DNA of 64,000 nt from Schizochytrium sp. TIO01 (GCA_004764695.1 SMSO01000036.1:1570001-1634000), one strand, 5' to 3'; shown: positions 51,901-63,800, numbered from the stretch's first letter. The notes: generated from the letters alone by a model not told the origin. Made by a program: numbers and translations.

Positions 51901-54079
51901 TTCTTCTCTTCTGCAACCTCGCAGCCAAATGCACTTGGGTTTATGCCTGCTCGGGAGCGTGTCTCTCTAGGTCTTCGAGCCTCTCTGCTGACGGGTCACG
52001 CGCAGAAAGCCCTCCCTGTCGGTTATGCGGCATGCCATAGTCCGGCTGGAAACACAAGAATCAAAGCCAGACTTTCCGGAGACAGTTTGTCTCTGGTAGA
52101 GCAAGGGCAATTAATGGCACGCACGACATTGGGTTGAGACCAAGCGGAGAGACAACGACTACTACTTGGCCATTGCAGCGTCAGAGGGTACAGAGCGTCG
52201 TGGGCGAGTTCTGCGGCAAATGTAACATCTGGAGAGAATCTAGAGACAAGGACTTAGAAGCGCACTGAGGAGGACTGCCCTCTCGCGGATCGGATCTTAC
52301 GCAGGAGCACAGGGAGAAGGGTTTGGATTTGCGAGTAGTTCTTACAGAGGAGGTCAATGCTTTGAGCTGCTTTGCGGTCAGCAGCAGAGATCTCTCTTCG
52401 ACGAACCACGAAGGACAGGGAAGAGAGTCCAACGCTGGAGAACTTAGCGGTTGGGAACACCGGGTCGAGCGCACGGGGCGTATGGGCAATGTAGGTTCTC
52501 TCGAAGGGCGTTTCTTTGCCTGGAATTTCAAGAAAGCTCTGCGCAGAGGTGCACAGTTAGCTCGACAAGAATCCTCCTGGAGATCCAGTACTTCTTCTTG
52601 CAAATTAGAGAGGGGGAAAGAGAGAAAGAGAGCAGGCTCGATCGAGTGAGGAGGAGTGCAGTGCAGTGATGGCCATTCTTTCTTGGGAGCGTGGTCTGCT
52701 TTTCGTGGCTTTCCCGTACGTATAATGAAGATGGACGGAGCGATCGGTGCAGATGGTATGGAGAGACCAATGTATTGGCTCGTGACGTGTTTGTCACCTG
52801 CTATTTCTATTTCTACCGCTGCCACCGCCGCTACTTGGACATTCGTTTGCAGTGCTACACTTGCATTGTTTGTGGTGAGCAAAGGCCCAGATCGTCAAGA
52901 ACTGGCGAAATGACTGACGTAGGCGTGTTCACTAAGGTCCCTACAGTTCATCTATCTGGTTAGCTTTTCAAGTAAGTGACCAGCTAGCTATAGCTTGGTA
53001 GTATGTAATCAAGCAAGGAAGTAAGAAAAGGCGAAGAGGTCGTTAGGTTGTGAGAGGGGGTATTTTAGAAGGGGGCTTGATCGAGAAGATGAGCTGCCAA
53101 AACTAGACTAAAGGTGCCTGTTTTTCTTCTAGCGTAGAGCTATTTAGGATCCTTCTTTTGTGCTCTAGTGAGCGCCTTTTCGTCCTTTGCTTCGTGGGTT
53201 TTGCCTGCGTTTCCACTACTGCATATATAATTTCCATTGATTCATGGATTTATTCATCATTTGTAGGTTAGCTACCTACAATTTGTTGGTTTTTTTCAAG
53301 TGTTTTATTTTATTTATTTACTGTACAAAGTATTAAAAAAATGGTGAAAATAAGAAGAAAAACCTGAACGTCAACAGCGAGCCGACAGCGATGAGAGCGG
53401 CCTTTAGCGAGGGTATAGATAGGTGCTAACAGAACACTTAGGTGGTGTACGTTCAAAGGACACGGTGGAAGATAATCCGTGGCAAAATGATATGGGGTGA
53501 AAAAGCCCGCGCTAGGAAAGGGCTATCAGAAGTTCTAGCAGTCAAACACTTCGTTTGGCTGTTAGGCAATTTCTGTTTTTTCAATATTATTTTTCTTTTT
53601 TAACAGGGTAGTTAAGATAGGGGGTAGACTAGACATATTGCTTGATCCCAACGAGGGTTGTGACTATGGATTTGATCAGTGTATGCTCACTTGGAAAGGG
53701 GTTATACAGGGAAGTAAGGAATGTCCAAAGTACCCCCCCCCCCTAACTTTTTTTCTTTTAATGCGACGGACGGAAAATGCTGTCTGCTGTTTCTAGCCAT
53801 TGCTCTAATTAGCGGAAACTATACTCTTTTGCTAACACCAGCTCATTATCTTTTGAAAAGTACAGATTGGAGCCTTTAAAGAGGTACCGTACTAACCAAG
53901 AGCAGGCGGAGCAAAGAAGAAGTTTTTTTTTTTATTTTTAAGTTTTTTTGTATTAATATAAAAAGAATAAAGACATCAGTGTGTGGAGAACAGGAAAGTT
54001 TAGGATAGAATGCTAGAAAGCAGTACTGCCCTAGCGAAGAGACACAGAAAAGAAACTAAGAAGAAAAGAGAAATAAATG
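45968..54079. other. Eight-kilobase region without a recognised gene
   Basis: Patchwork of AT-rich DNA with GC-rich islands at roughly 47740-49200 and 51550-52950. Open frames in the islands overlap on both strands and have no motif. Noncoding marks include CT-dinucleotide runs (49230-49380), short TTTTCAGGCGC tandem units near 48980-49025, repeated GCTAGC/TAGCTAG palindromes (48440, 49950, 50365, 50885, 52980) and a poly(C) run near 53730. A purine-rich block lies at 54010-54180. Spliced or noncoding genes could be present but cannot be supported. Confidence 0.4.
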
Positions 54080-54888
54080 ATAAAAAAAAAAGGAGGAGAA
54101 AAAGAAAACGAGCGCAGAGGGGGGGGGGGGCAGGAAGAGAAAAGGCACATAAAAAGAAATTAAAAAGACAAACAAACAGACGGCGGACGCGCTCGCGCAG
54201 AGAAACAAACACCCATCGCTCCTCTCTCCTCCCTCTGCTGAAGCTGGCGGCGTTAGGAGAGGCACCATAGGAGTTCACTAGACGCAGCTCCTAGTCGGCG
54301 CGTAGGAGGTCCTAGGCCCTGCCGGTAGCTGGGATCGCATAGGCCACAACTGGTGACACGTGCGAAACGTGCACTGTGACCCCCTTGTGAAAGTTACTCG
54401 TATATTATACCCCCCCTGACTTAGTCGGCGAAGCAGCGAGGGAAGCCCAGATAAGGGGCATCGCAAGCATTTAGCGCAAGGTAAGTCCCGCACGAAAGGT
54501 GCGTACACCCCGTTCTGTTTCTTGAGACTAGCTGGCTAGGGCTTGCTTTCCTGCCTTTGGCGAGGTGCCCTCGACGTGGAGGCGACGCTGGGAAGCAGCT
54601 GGGCGGACGGGTAGACGCTGGAGGCAGGTGTGGCTGCGCGCGGCTGGCAGCAGTATCGAGCGGCCGCCGCCGACCCGCGGAGGGCAGAAAGAAAGACAGA
54701 GGGCGAGGCGACAGACGGAAAGCGGCGAAAGAAAGTGCCGCCATAGAGAAGAAAGAACGTTCCAGGCCTTGGCGTGTTCTTTTCATCCTTCCTTGTTCCC
54801 GTTCCTGTCTCCAAAGGCGTTCTCTTGAGGCGCCCCCCCTTAGGCGAGTGCTTAGCCAGCTGGTAGAGCTGCCGAGGTTCGTTCTTTC

Positions 54889-55020
54889 GATCGATCGTCG
54901 GTTCGTTCTTTCGTTCGATCGATCGAGTGAGTGCCAAACAAAGCAATCGACCGATCGATCGATCGTTCATTCAATCGATCGATCAATCAATCGATCAATC
55001 AATCAATATACAGACGTCAT
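54889..55020. repeat. (GATC)n/(AATC)n tetranucleotide repeats, first cluster
   Basis: Interleaved runs of GATC, TTCG and AATC units with small interruptions. Confidence 0.85.
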
Positions 55021-55265
55021 ACGTGGATATACGTTCTTACAGCCAGCCATATAAAGAAGGGAAGAACGAGAAAAAAACTGACAAAGCGAGACAAACAGAC
55101 GGATCGACAGACGGATTGATTAAGCAGAAAGCAGCTGGCTCCGGAGCGGGCAGCAATATTCAATCGCCGCCGCCTGCCGAGCAAGCGAGCCGGCCATCGG
55201 GCACGCTGAGCAGAGCTGAGCAGAGCTGTGCTTGAGCTAGGAAGGTGCAGGCAGGGCGGCCCCGC

Positions 55266-55322
55266 CAATCGATCGATCGATCGGTTAATCAATCAATCAG
55301 CCAATCAATCAATCAATCAATC
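55266..55322. repeat. (GATC)n/(AATC)n repeats, second cluster
   Basis: GATCGATCGATCGG is followed by runs of AATC. Confidence 0.85.
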
Positions 55323-55572
55323 CATCGACTCTGAGTGAGTTAGTTCCCCCTCACATTCCTTCATTCATTCCTTCATTCATTCCGCATCACGTTCATCAGC
55401 CGTTCTCTCCGCGGTTCTTCCTCCCTCCCATCCGTTCTTTTTTCCGTTCTTTTACCCCACCACCAGTACCTAGCCGCGCGCTAGCGAGGGACTAGCGGCA
55501 GTAGCGGGGTCCTAGCGCGTCCCGCAAGATCAGTGCGCGGAAGCACCTTAAGCGAGGCACCTTAACTGAGTG

Positions 55573-55573
55573 C

Positions 55574-55607
<34 letters not shown>

Positions 55608-55608
55608 C
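55573..55608. repeat. (AAAG)n microsatellite
   Basis: Perfect tandem AAAG units in the leader zone. Confidence 0.92.
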
Positions 55609-55810
55609 TCTGAAGAGAGAGACAGAAAGAGAGAGAGAGTGAGTGGCGGCGAGGCGGAGCGGGTTTAGGGTAGGAGGCATTAGGGGTCCCGTAGGGGCTG
55701 CGGCGCGGGCTGGGAGAGGCAGGAAACAACTTCGCGGCGGCACCGCCTCGGCCAGGCAGGAGCGCGGTCGGCAGCAGCGGCAGCGGCAGCGGCAGCAGCG
55801 GCGGCAGGCA

Positions 55811-55831
55811 GTAAGTAAGTAAGTAAGTAAG
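55811..55831 (+). repeat. (GTAA)5 run, overlapping 5'-splice-site-like GTAAGT
   Basis: Tandem GTAAGTAAGTAAG makes several overlapping copies of the strongest splice-donor consensus, preceded by GGCA. It could be a cluster of alternative donors or chance repeat growth. Confidence 0.85.
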
Positions 55832-56050
55832 GAGCAGCGACGGCGAGAGGCCGGGCCGCAGAGGGAGCGCCGGCCGGGAGGAAGGGCGACAGCCAGCCAG
55901 CCCCGGCGATTCGGCACGCGAGAAAAAACTCAAACTAAGAAAGAAGAAGAAGTACGTGTAAAAGAAGAAAGCGGAGCGCATCGATCGAGACCAGCCCACG
56001 CACGAGGGCGGGCCTCGGAGCAGCGAGAGAAGGACGGCGAGCGGCAGACA

Positions 56051-56076
56051 GGCAGGCAGGCAGGCAGGCAGGCAGA
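56051..56076. repeat. (GGCA)n microsatellite
   Basis: Tandem GGCA units in the leader zone, with a second short run near 56125. Confidence 0.9.
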
Positions 56077-56710
56077 CAGGCAGGGCCCTGAGCAGCGAGC
56101 CGCAGCGGAAGGCCGAGCAGAGCCAGGCAGGCAGGCAGAAACTTTCCTGGAAAAGGCAAAAAGAACAGAAAGAACAGCGAACTGTGCCAAGCAGGGAGAG
56201 TGCGCCTGCTTACGCCGACCCGTTCTTTCTCCTGGTTGGCCTCCTGATCAAGGGAACATCAACTCGTGGGTCTGAAGGCGGAATAGACTCGGATTCTTTC
56301 AGTCCCTGTTCTACAATATAACATAGAAGAAGGGCACGAGAGGGTTTTTCCTCTTATTCCCCTCTCCTCTGTTTGTTTGTTCCTTTCTTTCTTTCACGGG
56401 TTGTTCTCTCGTGTTATTCTGGGGACACGTGGTCCGGTTTCGCGGAGCACACTGGGAGTGAGTGCCTGAGTGCCTGAGTCTCTTGAATCAAAGTCGAGAG
56501 TAAGAAAGAAAGAAAGATAGAAAGATAGAAAGAAAGCCCGTTCTCTGTCTCGTTGTTCGCTTCTGTTTTTGTTTTTCTTTCTTTCATTCTGTTCTTTCCT
56601 TTCCTCTCCTTTCCCTCCGGTCTTTTGCCTTCCTTCTTTCCTTCTCTTTTGTTTGTTTGTTTTCTTTTTTTCTTTTTTTCCCTTCGGCGCAGTTGAGGAG
56701 GTGGTAACGA

Positions 56711-56738
56711 ACTGACTGACTGACTGACTGACTGACTA
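56711..56738. repeat. (CTGA)n microsatellite
   Basis: Tandem CTGA units (ACTGACTGACTGACTG and on). Confidence 0.92.
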
Positions 56739-56880
56739 ACTATTACTAACTAACGAAGTACCTCAGCAATTAGTAAGGGAGAGGATCGACGGGAAGAAAG
56801 AGGGCAGCAAAAGCGGAAAAGGCGGTGGTTAGTGAGCCGCTTAGTCGCGTACTTAGTCAGGGAATCAGTTAGCGTAGCGT

Positions 56881-56898
56881 AGCGAGCGAGCGAGCGAG
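56881..56898. repeat. (GCGA)n microsatellite
   Basis: Tandem GCGA units (AGCGAGCGAGCGAGCGAG). Confidence 0.88.
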
Positions 56899-57736
56899 GA
56901 TCGTCGATCCCGTTTCAAATTCTAACGCAAGGCGGGCGGCTAGATCGATCATCCACGCTCCCTCCCGCTGCCTGGCTATCTCGTCCTGCCCGCTCCGGTG
57001 TCCTGGGCTTGCTTCTGTTTTCGTTATTGTTTCTGGTATTGTTGTTGTTTGTTTGTTTTTGTTGTTTTTTCCTCTCTCGAGAAGAAGCAGAGGTCATTTG
57101 TTTGTCTTTCTTAACAAGCGAGGTGGAGGGAAAAAAAAGGAGGAAAAACAGAGAGAAATACGAAAGGAGGTCGTAAGAAGCGGCTAGGAAAGACTACGGA
57201 AGAAGAAGAAGAAGCAGCAGCAGCGACGGGGTCGTGGAGAGGCAAGGGAGAGGAGGAGGAGGGCGAGCAGCAGCAGCAGCCGCGGCAAAAGCGAGGAGGG
57301 GGAAAAAACGGAGCACCCCTCGGTTCTTCCTCGCTCGTGTTCAGGTGGGTTCAACAGGCCAGCAAGGCCGTGCTCAAGGTTGTGAAGGGCGGCGAGAAGC
57401 AGCCGGGAGAACCAGCAACCGCGTCTGGCACGGACAGCCACGCGGGCTCTACCTGCAGCATCCGCGACGAGGTCTGCAGCAGCGAAGCAAAAGCTTCTTG
57501 TTCCTCTTGTTCCTCTTCTCCTTCTTCTCCATTTGCTGGGAACGTCTGCACGACGGACCGCGAGAATAAGAAGCCCAGCCAGCGCACGGTGCGCGGAAAG
57601 GGTTCAGCTACGATAGATCTTGAAGGACTTGAGGTGGTTGCGTCCAAGGAGGAAGTGGACAAGGAGGTGTCCGAGCAGACCTCCGGAGGCGTAGAACAAC
57701 AGATAGCGGTGGAGGCCTGCAGGGAGGCGCCTTCCC

Positions 57737-57826
57737 ATGCGCGGGGCGCGCCAGGTGACAAGCTCGTTGACCCCGAAGAACAACAGCCCCAACCTCCGAG
57801 CCAGGCGAATTCTGGCAAGGATATGA
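57737..57826 (+). CDS. Upstream ORF (29 codons) overlapping the p300/CBP start
   Basis: This is the first plus-strand ATG after 3.66 kb. It opens a 29-codon frame (starts MRGARQVTSSL) whose TGA overlaps the next ATG as ATGA (57823-57826). The arrangement would allow termination-reinitiation or leaky scanning to control the downstream protein. The peptide shows no motif. Whether it is translated is unknown. Confidence 0.4.
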   Translation: MRGARQVTSSLTPKNNSPNLRARRILARI

Positions 57827-60800
57827 GCGAGGGGCCCCAAGGTGCAGCTGCTCTAGATTTACCGACCAAGAAGGTAGCTTCTAACCAGAGTGCAGACGTG
57901 ACGCCCTCGCAGGCAGCAGCTTCGAAAGACTCGGAGCAGGAGCAGCCTGCTCCTGCATCGACCGCAGTGTTGAAAACCAGAAAGGCCGAGGACAGCCAAC
58001 AAAGCGGCGAGAATTTGAGCGGAGAACCAGGGCAGAATTGTCTCGAGTCTTCATCTAGCTCGCACGCAGATCTCACAAAAGCCAGAAAAGAGGGACCGGA
58101 AGCGGCCGTGTCAACTAGCACCACGACGCCGAAATCCACAACATCGCCATCGCAGCCAGCCCCGACGACTAGAACGACGGGCGTAGCCACGAGATCGTCG
58201 CCGCGGGCGGCGGCCGCGGCGGCGACGCAACAACAAGCCGTCGAGGGCAACAGCAAAACAAATTGCGCGCAACAGGTCACAACTGCAGAGGCAAGCAGCG
58301 AGGAAACCATGCTATCTGACCCACCTCCCGCAACCGCAGTTCCTGTGCGGGAGCCTGCTTCCGTCACAGAATCAAGCACAACAACTCCACAGCATCAACA
58401 AGCGGTCTCAAACGAAGTTAAGCAAGAGCCGGTATCAAATTCTGCTAATGCACCAACAGCAGGGACAACAGTTGACGCTGTTAGCGCACCGTCAGCACCC
58501 GATTCGCAGAAACAACAGTCCCAAGCAAGCAACCCGCAAAACTCCTCCGGAAATTCACAGGTTGCCGCCACTGCAACAATGCCAACAACAACAGCACCGC
58601 CAACAGCAAGTGCAGCAAACGCTAATGCGAAACCTGGACCAGGTCCTGCTGGGCACCCACAACAACAACAACAACAACAGCAACACACGCCACGATCAGG
58701 AGCAAATGCAGCATCGGCGCGGTCAACGCCTGCAAAATCACCTTCGACAGCGTCAGGTCCTAATACAAGTAATGGAACGGTTACTTCAAGTCCCGCACGA
58801 ACTATGAATAACCAGGTTCCATCACATGGTCACATGAAACAAGAATCTGTTGCACGGACTGCCTCTGCTGGATCAACGAATACAGCTAGCATGGCAAGGA
58901 CCCAGACGGCTCAACAGGCACCTGCTGCTGCAAATGGAACCATCTCTGGGGCCCAGGCAGCTGTATCACAAACGCAAGCCGCACGGACAACACCACCCGC
59001 ACAACATGCCCCACCCTCGGATGGGAAATGGCGAGTTGACGCACAGGCTGATGTGGAACCACGGAGAGTGGTCATTCAGCAAATTGTCAGCTTATTAGAG
59101 TCTTGCAAGCCCAAGGCTTTTGCGCGTCGCCATGAGAAGCTTGTGGATCTCGCACGAAGGCTTGAGGTTGCTCTCTATAAACAGTCCAAAACGAAGGAGG
59201 AGTACATGGATCAAAAAACGTTACGCCAGCGTGTGCGAGAACTCGCTAAGGCGAGCACAGCACAACAGCAGCAACAACAACAGAGGCAAGCGGGGCAACC
59301 CGCAGGTGGTGCAAGGGCTACACCTGCCGCTCGCCCTCAACAACCGTCAACAGCAGCGGCAGCACCCGCAGCACCCGCAGCTGCCTCTCATGTCAATACG
59401 AAACCGACTTCAAATGCACCAGCTGCCGCAGGTGTTACTGTTGCTAAACCACCATCGTCCCCTGCCGTGCAGGCTCCAGCAAATGCAGCCCATGAGATTA
59501 AGGCGCCCGTAGCTGCTGCATCGACTCATCCTGCTGTGAACTCAGCAGCTGCTGCAGCAGCCGCTCGCCAAGCTGCCTACACAAACCAGCAGCAACAGAG
59601 GGTTGCTGCTGCAGCCGCCGCCGCTTCAGCTGCGACGGCCAATGGTACACCTGCTGTTGCTATCCCCCCTAACGCTGCTGCGTATGAAGCAAAGGGTGCC
59701 GGTGATGTTCGTATTAAAGTGAAACCGCCTGCACCAGCGGGGGGCAGCCAGCAAGCAGCAGCCGTAGCGGCAATGCAGCAGCAGCAGCAACAACAACAAC
59801 AACAACAGGCTGCAGCTGCAGCTGCTGGTACCCGCCCAGCATCATCTTCAGCTCATGATAAGGAGCAAATTCTTAAACAAAGGCAACAACGTTTGTTGCT
59901 TTTGCGACATGCTAGTCGCTGTCAAAACCCCGAAGGCACTTGTAAAGTTACGGAGCTCTGTGGACGCATGAAACGTTTGTGGAAGCACATTTCCAAGTGT
60001 AAAGATCCTCGTTGTCCTGAACCTCATTGTGTATCATCTCGCTATGTATTGTCACATTACCATCGTTGCGAGAAAGAAGAATGCCCTGTTTGTAAACCTG
60101 TCCGCCTCATCTCAGCATCACAACGTAGTCAGGCTCTTGCTGCCCAGCGTAAGCAGCAACAACAATTACAGGGCCTTGGTCAGCCAAGTTCCGGTGGAGC
60201 TGTACAACCAGGAGTGGCAGTGGCGCCTAGTTCTTCTGCATCTTCAGCAGCTGCATCACAAACTGCTGTAACATCCCCAGCTGCTGCTGCTGCTGCTGCT
60301 CCGGTAGTCACAGGCGCAACCTCCACACCGAAGCTTGCAGCTGCAAGTACTGCTGTCCCTCCTGTTGTTTTGCGACGTCCCGATGGTAGTGTTGTCAATG
60401 ACCCGGCGGTTCTTGCAAGGTATAATAACCTCTCTAGGCAACAACAACAGGCCCTGGCATTGCGTCAACAACAACAGAGCAACCAGTTAGCATTGCAACG
60501 TCAGCGCGTTTTGCAGCAGCGGCAACAGCTGCTGGCAAAGGAACAACGTGCGCAGTTTCCAAATGCTATCGATCCAACTAAAGCTCGCCACTGTAAGTCT
60601 GGCACTGGGCCTTCTTTGCCGTTCAGTATGTCTCGTAGAAGCGTTGAAAAGCACATCGAATCTCTCCGTGTTGAACGATTGCAGCCAAACCTTCGCCCAC
60701 TCTTGCGAAAACTTATTGAACACAAATCCAACAAAGGCATTTACAATGCCCCTGTGGATTGGAAGGCCATGAATATTCCGGACTATCCACGAATTATCAA

Positions 60801-63800
60801 AACTCCAATGGATCTTGGCACAATTCGCAAGCGTCTTGATGCTTCCTATTACACAACCCTGGACCAATTTAAAAACGACATTGTGCTTACTTTCAAGAAT
60901 GCAATGACCTTTAACCCTCCTGAAAATGAGTACCATACACGTGCTGCAGACTTGCTCAAGGTAGCACATAAAGAGTTTCCGCTGATCCTAAACAAGATTG
61001 AGCGAAATGGCAGGCCCAAAAACCAAGACTGTCAGCTTTGTCGTCAATCTGTTTGTGAACAATGTCCTTTATGTGAGCGGGGCTGCATTCCTTTCCAGCC
61101 GAAACTCCTATTTTGCTCGGGAACCTGTGGCAAACGTATCCAGCCCAATAGCGTATACTATACGGGTGTTGGGTACAACTATTGCTGGTGCAGTGACTGT
61201 TATGACAAAGCTCGTACCGGTGTTCTTTCAGTTAATGGCCAGTCCTATAACAAAGACAGTTTGACAAAGAAAAAGAACAACGAACTTTACGGTGAGCCTT
61301 GGGTATCCTGTGATAAATGTGACCGCTGGGTGCATCAGATTTGTGCGCTATTCAACTCACGTAAGAACAGCCTCACATCCTCACAGGATTACATTTGCCC
61401 TCTCTGTCTCATCGAGGAATCAAAACTTGGTGAAATAGAACGAGCAAACGAGTCCAAGTCCAAGTCTGGTGGAGGCAAGAAGGCAGCAGCTGCAGCAACT
61501 GAGGAAACTAAACCCAAGCCTGAACAGGCTACTGTAGCGAAAGATGCCAAGGATGAAAAGCCAACTACAGGAGACGATGCTACACGTGCGAAGGGAAAGT
61601 ACAAGCATTTTGTCCTTCCTGCTGGCAAGCGGGTACCGAGTGCAAGAGAGCTTGATCAATCTCGCCTTGGCGTATTTCTGGAAAAATGGCTTCGTAACTG
61701 TATTACTGAATTCCGCACTAGGGAGATGGAGCGCAAACCTGACATTTCTGACTATGAGCTTGGACCTGATGCGGACAAACTGCATGTTCGCATCCTGTCC
61801 AATTTTGATGAAAAGTGCCAGGTGAAGCCTTTTGTGAAACGACTTATCCCGGAGTATCCTGATGCTTTTCCATTCCGTTCACGTTGTATTTTCTTGTTCC
61901 AAGAACTCAATGGTGTTGACGTTCTCTTCTTTGCAATGTTTGTCCAAGAATACGGATCTGAGTGCCCTGAACCGAACCGTCGCAAGATTTACATCGCTTA
62001 CCTTGATTCTGTGTATTATTTCCAACCCCGCAGAATGCGTACAACCGTGTATCATGAGCTTCTTCTCGGGTATCTTGAATACATGCGTCGCATGGGCATG
62101 ACATCAACGTACATTTGGGCATGTCCTCCTCCTAACAAACGTGATGATTACATTATCCACTGCCATCCTGAAGATCAGCGTGTGCAAACACCTGAACGTT
62201 TACGAAAATGGTATCATGATATGATCAAGGTTGGTGCTGATCGAAGGATTTTTATGGGTTCGTGTGCTATGTTTGAGGAGCACTTCGAAGGTTCTGCTCG
62301 TACAAACCAGAAGAAGAGCAAATCTAAATCTAAAAAGCGCTCGAGCAAGTCTAAGTCCAAGTCTAAGTCAAAGAGCAGCAAAAAGGGAAAGAAGAGTAGT
62401 GGTCGAAAGGGTACCTCAACACGCCGTGTGAGCGGAGCAGCTGCCGCGGCTGCTGCTGCTGCTGCTGCTGCTGCCGAAGCAAAAGCAGCTGCCGAGGCCG
62501 CAGAGGCAGAGACTGAAGCGAAGAACGGGGACGGCGAAAACGAGAATAACGAGGATGACAATAACGATGAGGCACTTGGACTTCTTGCTGATGTTCCCGA
62601 TATGGACGGTGATGATGATGAGGAAGACGATGATGCGAACACCGAAGCAAAGGCGACACCTGAAGATGGCGTTCCGCTGAGTGAAGCAGACAAAGCTAAA
62701 GCCATTGCTGAGGCTGCAGGTGTTACTTTTCTTACACCAGCCAATGGGGTTCGTGCTGGTGATGATCGCATGCTTGCAGAAGACTTGGAACGCCGAAAGC
62801 TTACGAAACTTGCTGCTTCCGGTAATTTGCCTTACTTTGAGGGCGATTACTGGCCTCAAGAAGCCGAAGAACTTGCGAAGGAGCGTGCTAGACAAAAGAA
62901 GAAGGATGAAGATGGAAAGGGTGGTCGTAGTAAGCGAAAGCGTCGTCGCGCTGGGGAAGAAGCTGAAGAAAAGACCGAAGAAGCTGAACCTGAGGAAAAA
63001 CCTGTTGCAGAACTTGCTGTTGAGCTTTCTGAAGAGGAGGCTGTAGAGGCTCGTGTTCAACTAATGCAGCGACTTGCCCAACAACTTGAGGTCATGAAGG
63101 ATGATTTCCTGGTTGTCAAAATGGCGCACGAGTGCTCCCGATGCGGAAAGTATCTGCTTCGGGGACGATGGGAATGCCGCCATCCTTCATGCCTTGAGGA
63201 GTTCGGCTTTAATAAATCTTGTCCATTCGCTCTGTGTAATAGTTGCTACATTCTCGAATCGAAACGCCCAAAGGAACAACAACACGGTGGAGGTTGTATT
63301 GCTGATGGTGAAGCTGGTAGGCCAAAATCTGTTTCAGAAGAAGCGGACAAGGACGCTGGTAAAGACCAGGAGGTGATCGACGTAAACGTTGAGTTCAAAC
63401 GCAAGGAGCGCGAGCGCGAAGAGAAGGATGCTAGAGAAAAGGCAAAACGCGATGCTGAGATTAAAAAGAAGAAGGAGGCCAGAGAAAAAGCAAACGGCAA
63501 CCCTGATCAGAAGAAGGTCAAAGTAGAGGCTTCTGCAGCCGATGCTAAAGAGGCTACAGCTGGAAACTCTTCCGCACCATCAGCATTAGGGGATACTTCA
63601 AAGAGCTTGGGTAGCGAGGTGGCAAACTTGGAGATGAAGAAAGAGCCTGGCGATAATACAAAATCTGTTAGTGCTTCCGGGTCTGTAAAACGCAGCGCTC
63701 CGGAGAGCACTTCGGTAGTCAAACCAATTTCTTCATCTTCCGTCTCTGAAACGAAGGTAGATCCACCAGCAAAGCCGAATGGATTGTCCCGAGCAAAAGA

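Larger units (their letters stand above)
54080..57736 (+). promoter_or_regulatory. ATG-free leader zone upstream of the p300/CBP-type gene
   Basis: I read every line and line junction and found no ATG on the + strand in about 3.66 kb, while CAT (ATG on the other strand) occurs about 30 times. Stop codons occur in all frames until about 57114, so most of the zone is not protein-coding. The pattern fits a very long 5' UTR scanned by ribosomes. Donor-like (AAGGTAAGT at 54479) and acceptor-like (pyrimidine tract and GCGCAG ending at 56692) sequences lie inside, so part may be removed as an intron. Confidence 0.6.

Noticed and set aside
52181-52882. 233-codon minus-strand frame in a GC-rich island
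   Set aside because: No motif, biased composition, and competing frames of similar length on the other strand (including a 62-aa hydrophobic frame at 52725). Not supportable as a gene.
54010-54270. 86-codon Lys/Arg-rich frame
   Set aside because: Product of a purine-rich low-complexity tract; not protein-like.
57351-58379. 342-codon minus-strand open frame, Ser/Val/Cys-rich
   Set aside because: It is the complement of the p300/CBP N-terminal coding region; its length reflects the scarcity of TTA/CTA/TCA there. The plus strand has clear domains in continuous frame.
62214-62771. 185-codon minus-strand frame rich in Ser and Ala
   Set aside because: Antisense shadow of the poly-Ala and acidic linkers of the acetyltransferase gene.
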